Shown here one piece after another: positions 61,401 through 64,000 of a stretch of DNA of 64,000 bases. The notes beneath the pieces were generated by a model. The model was given only the letters and a program-made list of their open reading frames with translations. It made no database searches and was not told the origin of the DNA. The position numbers were made by a program, and so were the translations under genes. Every line of letters starts with the position of its first letter. Position 1 is the first letter of the stretch. Source of the DNA: Cafeteria roenbergensis (taxonomy: Eukaryota; Sar; Bigyra; Bicosoecida; Cafeteriaceae); contig VLTN01000046.1 in NCBI GenBank assembly GCA_008330645.1, positions 1-64,000 of the forward strand, given 5' to 3'.

Positions 61401-62749
61401 GCGGGCGGGAGGACGCCACCACGGCGGCCGGCTTTGCCGCAGCGGCAGCAGCAGCAGCAGCCGCGGGCGGGTCCGCCGCGGCCAGGCCCGACGGGGATGC
61501 GCCAGTGATTGCGGTGTCCTCCGGCAAGGCAGGGGCCGTGGGGGCGGGGACGTCGCGATTGGGAGGGGCTGGTTCTCACGCTCGCGATGTCATTGTCCCC
61601 AGCACGATCCTGGAAGGGTCGTCGAGGTCGCTCAACCGCACCTTAGCGGCGGACAGCGGCTCCTCGGCCTCGCATCACCACCGTCGCGTCGCCAGCGACG
61701 GCGCAGCCTCCATCAGCCCGCGAGGCGCAGACCCGTTCGGCCCCGCCTCATCGTCCCAGTCTGGCCGGTCCACACCCGCCGACGTGGCGCCTCACAGTCG
61801 GGGCATGCCCCGAAGCTCTCCGCGGGGCGCCGCCGCGTCGCCCGCCGCCGCTTCGCCCGCCGCGGGTTCCGCGCGTCGCCCCGGGTCTCTGGCGACCGGG
61901 CTGTCGCCCCGCAGCGGAGGCAGCTTCGCGGCCAACGTGTCCCCGACGGGAGGGGCGCGGCCGACGGCGAGCCCGTCGTGGTCTCCCGCGGGCACCGAGG
62001 GCCGGGGGGCGTCGCGGGCGAGCGGGTGGAAGAGCGAGGACTCGCTGCAGAGGGCGGACTCCGGGGCGAACGAAACCGCCCCCCTCGCTCAGGGGGACCA
62101 CAGCCGCGCTTCCGGGCAGGACCCGGTCGCGGCCGGGGGCGGTTTCGGGAGCATCGCGGGGTCGCCCCCCCAGCTTGATGCTCGGCCCATCGCGGGCAAG
62201 GCTGGCTCTGCCAACGCGCTGCTGCCAGGCCTGGCCTCTGGAGCGCGGCGCGGGGGCGTGGGGAGGATTGCCAAGGCGGGGTCGCCGACCGGTCCTGGCC
62301 TCCACCACGCGGCGAGCTCGGACGGCGCCTCGCTGCCCAGCGGCTGGCAGTCCTCCGCCCCGCATCTGACCGTGCGCGGCGGCGCGATGGCGGGCATGTC
62401 CAGCGGGAGCATCGTGTCATCGGGCGACACTTCTCGCATCCGCCGCGCAGGCACTCGGGACACGTCGTCTCGGAGGCTGAGAGTGGCGTCCGGCGCGTCA
62501 GCTGACCCAGCGGCCCGGTCCGCATCAACCGCGGGCAATGTGTCTCCCGGCCTCGCCGCAGATGCCGAGGTGGCGCCCCCAGCGGGAAGCCCGTCGGCCA
62601 AGCCGCCGGTCCCAGCCATCGCGACCCGCAGCCGTCGCGACTCGCTGCCCAGAGTTGCAAGCGATCGCACGCAGGACCCGCAAGTGGCTGCGTCCCCGCC
62701 TCCTGTTGCGCTCTCTGCGCGCCGGCAGCTTGCTTCCAGTGATAAGTGA
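46444..62749 (+). CDS. Giant class III nucleotidyl cyclase, 6TM-C1-6TM-C2, probably guanylyl
   Basis: Exons 46444-46714, 46990-47050, 47201-47624, 47864-48067, 48233-48401 and 48531-62749 join in phase to about 5115 residues. The last exon is 14.2 kb. Order: membrane helices (about 25-190); C1 catalytic half (220-405); a Ser/Ala/Gly/Arg-rich linker of about 1,820; six helices (2,250-2,480); C2 half (2,515-3,790) split by an insert of about 1,080; then a disordered tail of about 1,320. C1 lacks both metal aspartates (His230, Ser277 in V-G-S-A-Y) but keeps Asn346 and Arg350 (V-N-V-A-S-R). C2 has Asp2527 and Asp2571 (M-W-C-D-L-V-G-F, V-G-D-A-F) but Gln3729 and Ala3733 instead of Asn and Arg. Together they form one active site, in the order inverse to mammalian adenylyl cyclases. 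C1 Glu273 at the purine-selecting position favours GTP. Arg339 is atypical. Confidence 0.9.
50204..50253. repeat. CAG/CAA repeat (poly-Gln) in the cyclase linker
   Basis: CAGCAA-type triplets encode about 16 Gln with one His interruption in the C1-TM2 linker of the cyclase. The mixed codons suggest a long-standing rather than freshly expanded tract. Confidence 0.9.
60460..60530. repeat. Short GC-rich tandem repeat in the cyclase tail
   Basis: GGCCGGCAGAGCAGGCTG-like units encode G-P-A-E-Q-A repeats in the C-terminal disordered tail of the cyclase. Confidence 0.8.
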
Positions 62750-62897
62750 TGGCAAAATCTGACCCACAGTGTGTTTAAGTGTCTTCACGTCGCGCCAGCC
62801 GCAACCGCAACACGAATTCCGAGCAGCCGGCCGCGTGCGACTGCTCTGCTGGGTGGCGGCGCCTTGCCCAGCGCGCCCGTCAACACACCACGCCACA

Positions 62898-64000
62898 ATG
62901 CTGCCTCTCGTCGGCAAGGTACAGCACTACGCATGGGGCAAGCTTGGCAGCGAGTCTGCCGTCGCCCGGTTGCAAGTGAGGCAGCCGCGTCGTCAGCGCC
63001 AGCAAGCCTGTGCGCGGGCGCCGAGTTCGTGGCCAGCGCGCTGGCTGCCGACCGCTGAGCCCGCCCACCCGCGTGCTGCTGCGGCTAGTGCTGCTGCTCT
63101 CGATCCGCAGCGTGATGGGCGCGGCGTTGCTGTGGACGAGGACGAGCCCTATGCCGAGTACTGGTGAGCCAAGTTGAGTTGCCACGTGACCGCGCGCGCG
63201 CGGCCGCTTGGCCGTGTCGATCCCCCAACCTTCGTGGGGGCCGCTTGTGGGGAGGCCCGCGACCGCAGGTTTGGGACGCACCCCAACGGGCCGTCGACTG
63301 TCAAGCTTCCCGAAGGGGATATGCTGCTGCACGATTTCCTCGTGGTGAGCCGGATGCCGATGAGTGTGCGCCCGAGCCCACCGGGCTCTTTCCATGGTTG
63401 CGGAACGTGACCCTTGCCCCGCGCCTCCAAATGGGGCTGACTGGCGTGGGCCGTGCTTGTGTGCGCTCGGGGTGCCTCGGTCGCGTCCGCAGGGCCGTCC
63501 CGCGGCGTTGGGCGTTTCGGCGGACTCGGAATCGTCGGCGTTGCCCTTCCTGTTCAAGGTGCTCTCCGTGAACCAGGCGCTCTCCGTCCAGGCACACCCC
63601 AACAAGGCCTTGGCTGCCAAGCTGCACGCGGCGCGGCCCGACATTTACAAGGACGCGAACCACAAGCCGGAGCTGGCTCTGGCGCTCACGCCGTTCGAGG
63701 CGCTGTGCGGGTTCAGGCCCCTACCGGACATCGTGGCGGGCATCGAGGGTTGCCCCGAGTTGCGAGACCTTGTCGGGGACGGCCCCCTGGCGGCCCTCAC
63801 GTCGCTGTGCGAGTCCGCTGGCGGCGTTTCCTCCGCCGGGTCGCGGTCGCCCGCCACGCCAGCAGCGGCTGCCTCCGGCGCGAGCGCCGGCTCCCCCACA
63901 GGCTCAGACGGAGAGCTCTCGTCCTCTGCGGCCAAGGCGGCGCTGCAGAGTGCCTTCGCCGCGTTCATGGCCAGCGCCAAGGACGAGGGGCTGGTGCGCG
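62898..64000 (+). CDS. MPI: Mannose-6-phosphate isomerase (phosphomannose isomerase type I), 5' part
   Basis: Exons 62898-62975, 63111-63163, 63269-63344 and 63493 to the window edge join in phase; the gene runs off the right end. The enzyme interconverts fructose-6-phosphate and mannose-6-phosphate with one zinc ion, feeding GDP-mannose for N-glycans, GPI anchors and wall glycans. Visible family marks: V-Q-H-Y-A-W-G-K near the start, [15 protein letters not shown] across the exon 2/3 join, then [20 protein letters not shown], whose Gln and His are zinc ligands, and H-K-P-E-L-A-L-A-L, whose Glu is the third. The fourth ligand lies beyond the window. A Ser/Ala/Gly-rich stretch near 63800-63930 is an insertion. 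Its start is 148 bp after the cyclase stop, same strand. Confidence 0.95.

Noticed and set aside
1-64000. Integrated viruses, retroelements or DNA transposons
   Set aside because: I looked for polymerase, integrase, capsid, transposase and terminal repeats in the translated frames and saw none. The repeats present are simple, mini- or gene-array repeats.

Overview
The window is a 64 kb piece of a very GC-rich, gene-dense nuclear genome of a eukaryotic microbe. The genes have eukaryotic families (TFIIH, SNARE, p24, WDR3, PPR, AGC kinase) and short GT-AG introns of about 105-440 nt, nearly all with GTGAG-type donors. Convergent and divergent neighbours lie 130-750 bp apart. A SYP7-type Qc-SNARE and a TH1-AGC kinase suit a stramenopile-like protist. 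A bicosoecid such as Cafeteria is my guess from GC content and compactness, not something the sequence proves. No viral, retroviral or transposon-like element was recognised.

Layout. 1-5241: a tandem array of about 1.07 kb units, cut by the left edge. Each unit carries a tiny three-exon gene on the minus strand for a Lys/Ala/Gly-rich protein of about 43 residues, resembling a linker-histone tail. 5367-5438: tRNA-His(GTG). 5.9-16 kb: an unknown protein, a glycolipid transfer protein (GLTP), TFIIH p62 and a TH1-AGC kinase. 16-25 kb: a TruA-family pseudouridine synthase, a FERM-IQ protein, the UTP12/WDR3 ribosome-biogenesis protein and a mitochondrial [2Fe-2S] ferredoxin. 25.5-34.5 kb: one 9 kb exon for a 3001-residue PPR protein. 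34.9-42.1 kb: a p24-alpha cargo receptor, the small subunit of serine palmitoyltransferase (72 residues, two exons), a Qc-SNARE, an unknown protein with a signal peptide and an SLC35F1/F2 transporter. 42.5-46 kb: a secreted FG-GAP protein. 46.4-62.7 kb: a giant 6TM-C1-6TM-C2 nucleotide cyclase of about 5115 residues. 62.9 kb to the end: the 5' part of mannose-6-phosphate isomerase.

The most notable locus is the cyclase. Its two catalytic halves complement each other but stand in the reverse order to mammalian adenylyl cyclases. The first half has Glu at the purine-selecting position, as guanylyl cyclases do. The second catalytic half is split by an in-frame, low-complexity insert of about 1080 residues. 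The tandem array is the second point of interest.

Several genes belong to membrane lipid and secretory biology: SPT small subunit, GLTP, p24 and SYP7-like SNARE. Nothing in the sequence shows that they are co-regulated. Several gene 3' ends are followed by GT-rich runs in the sense strand, possible GU-rich polyadenylation elements.
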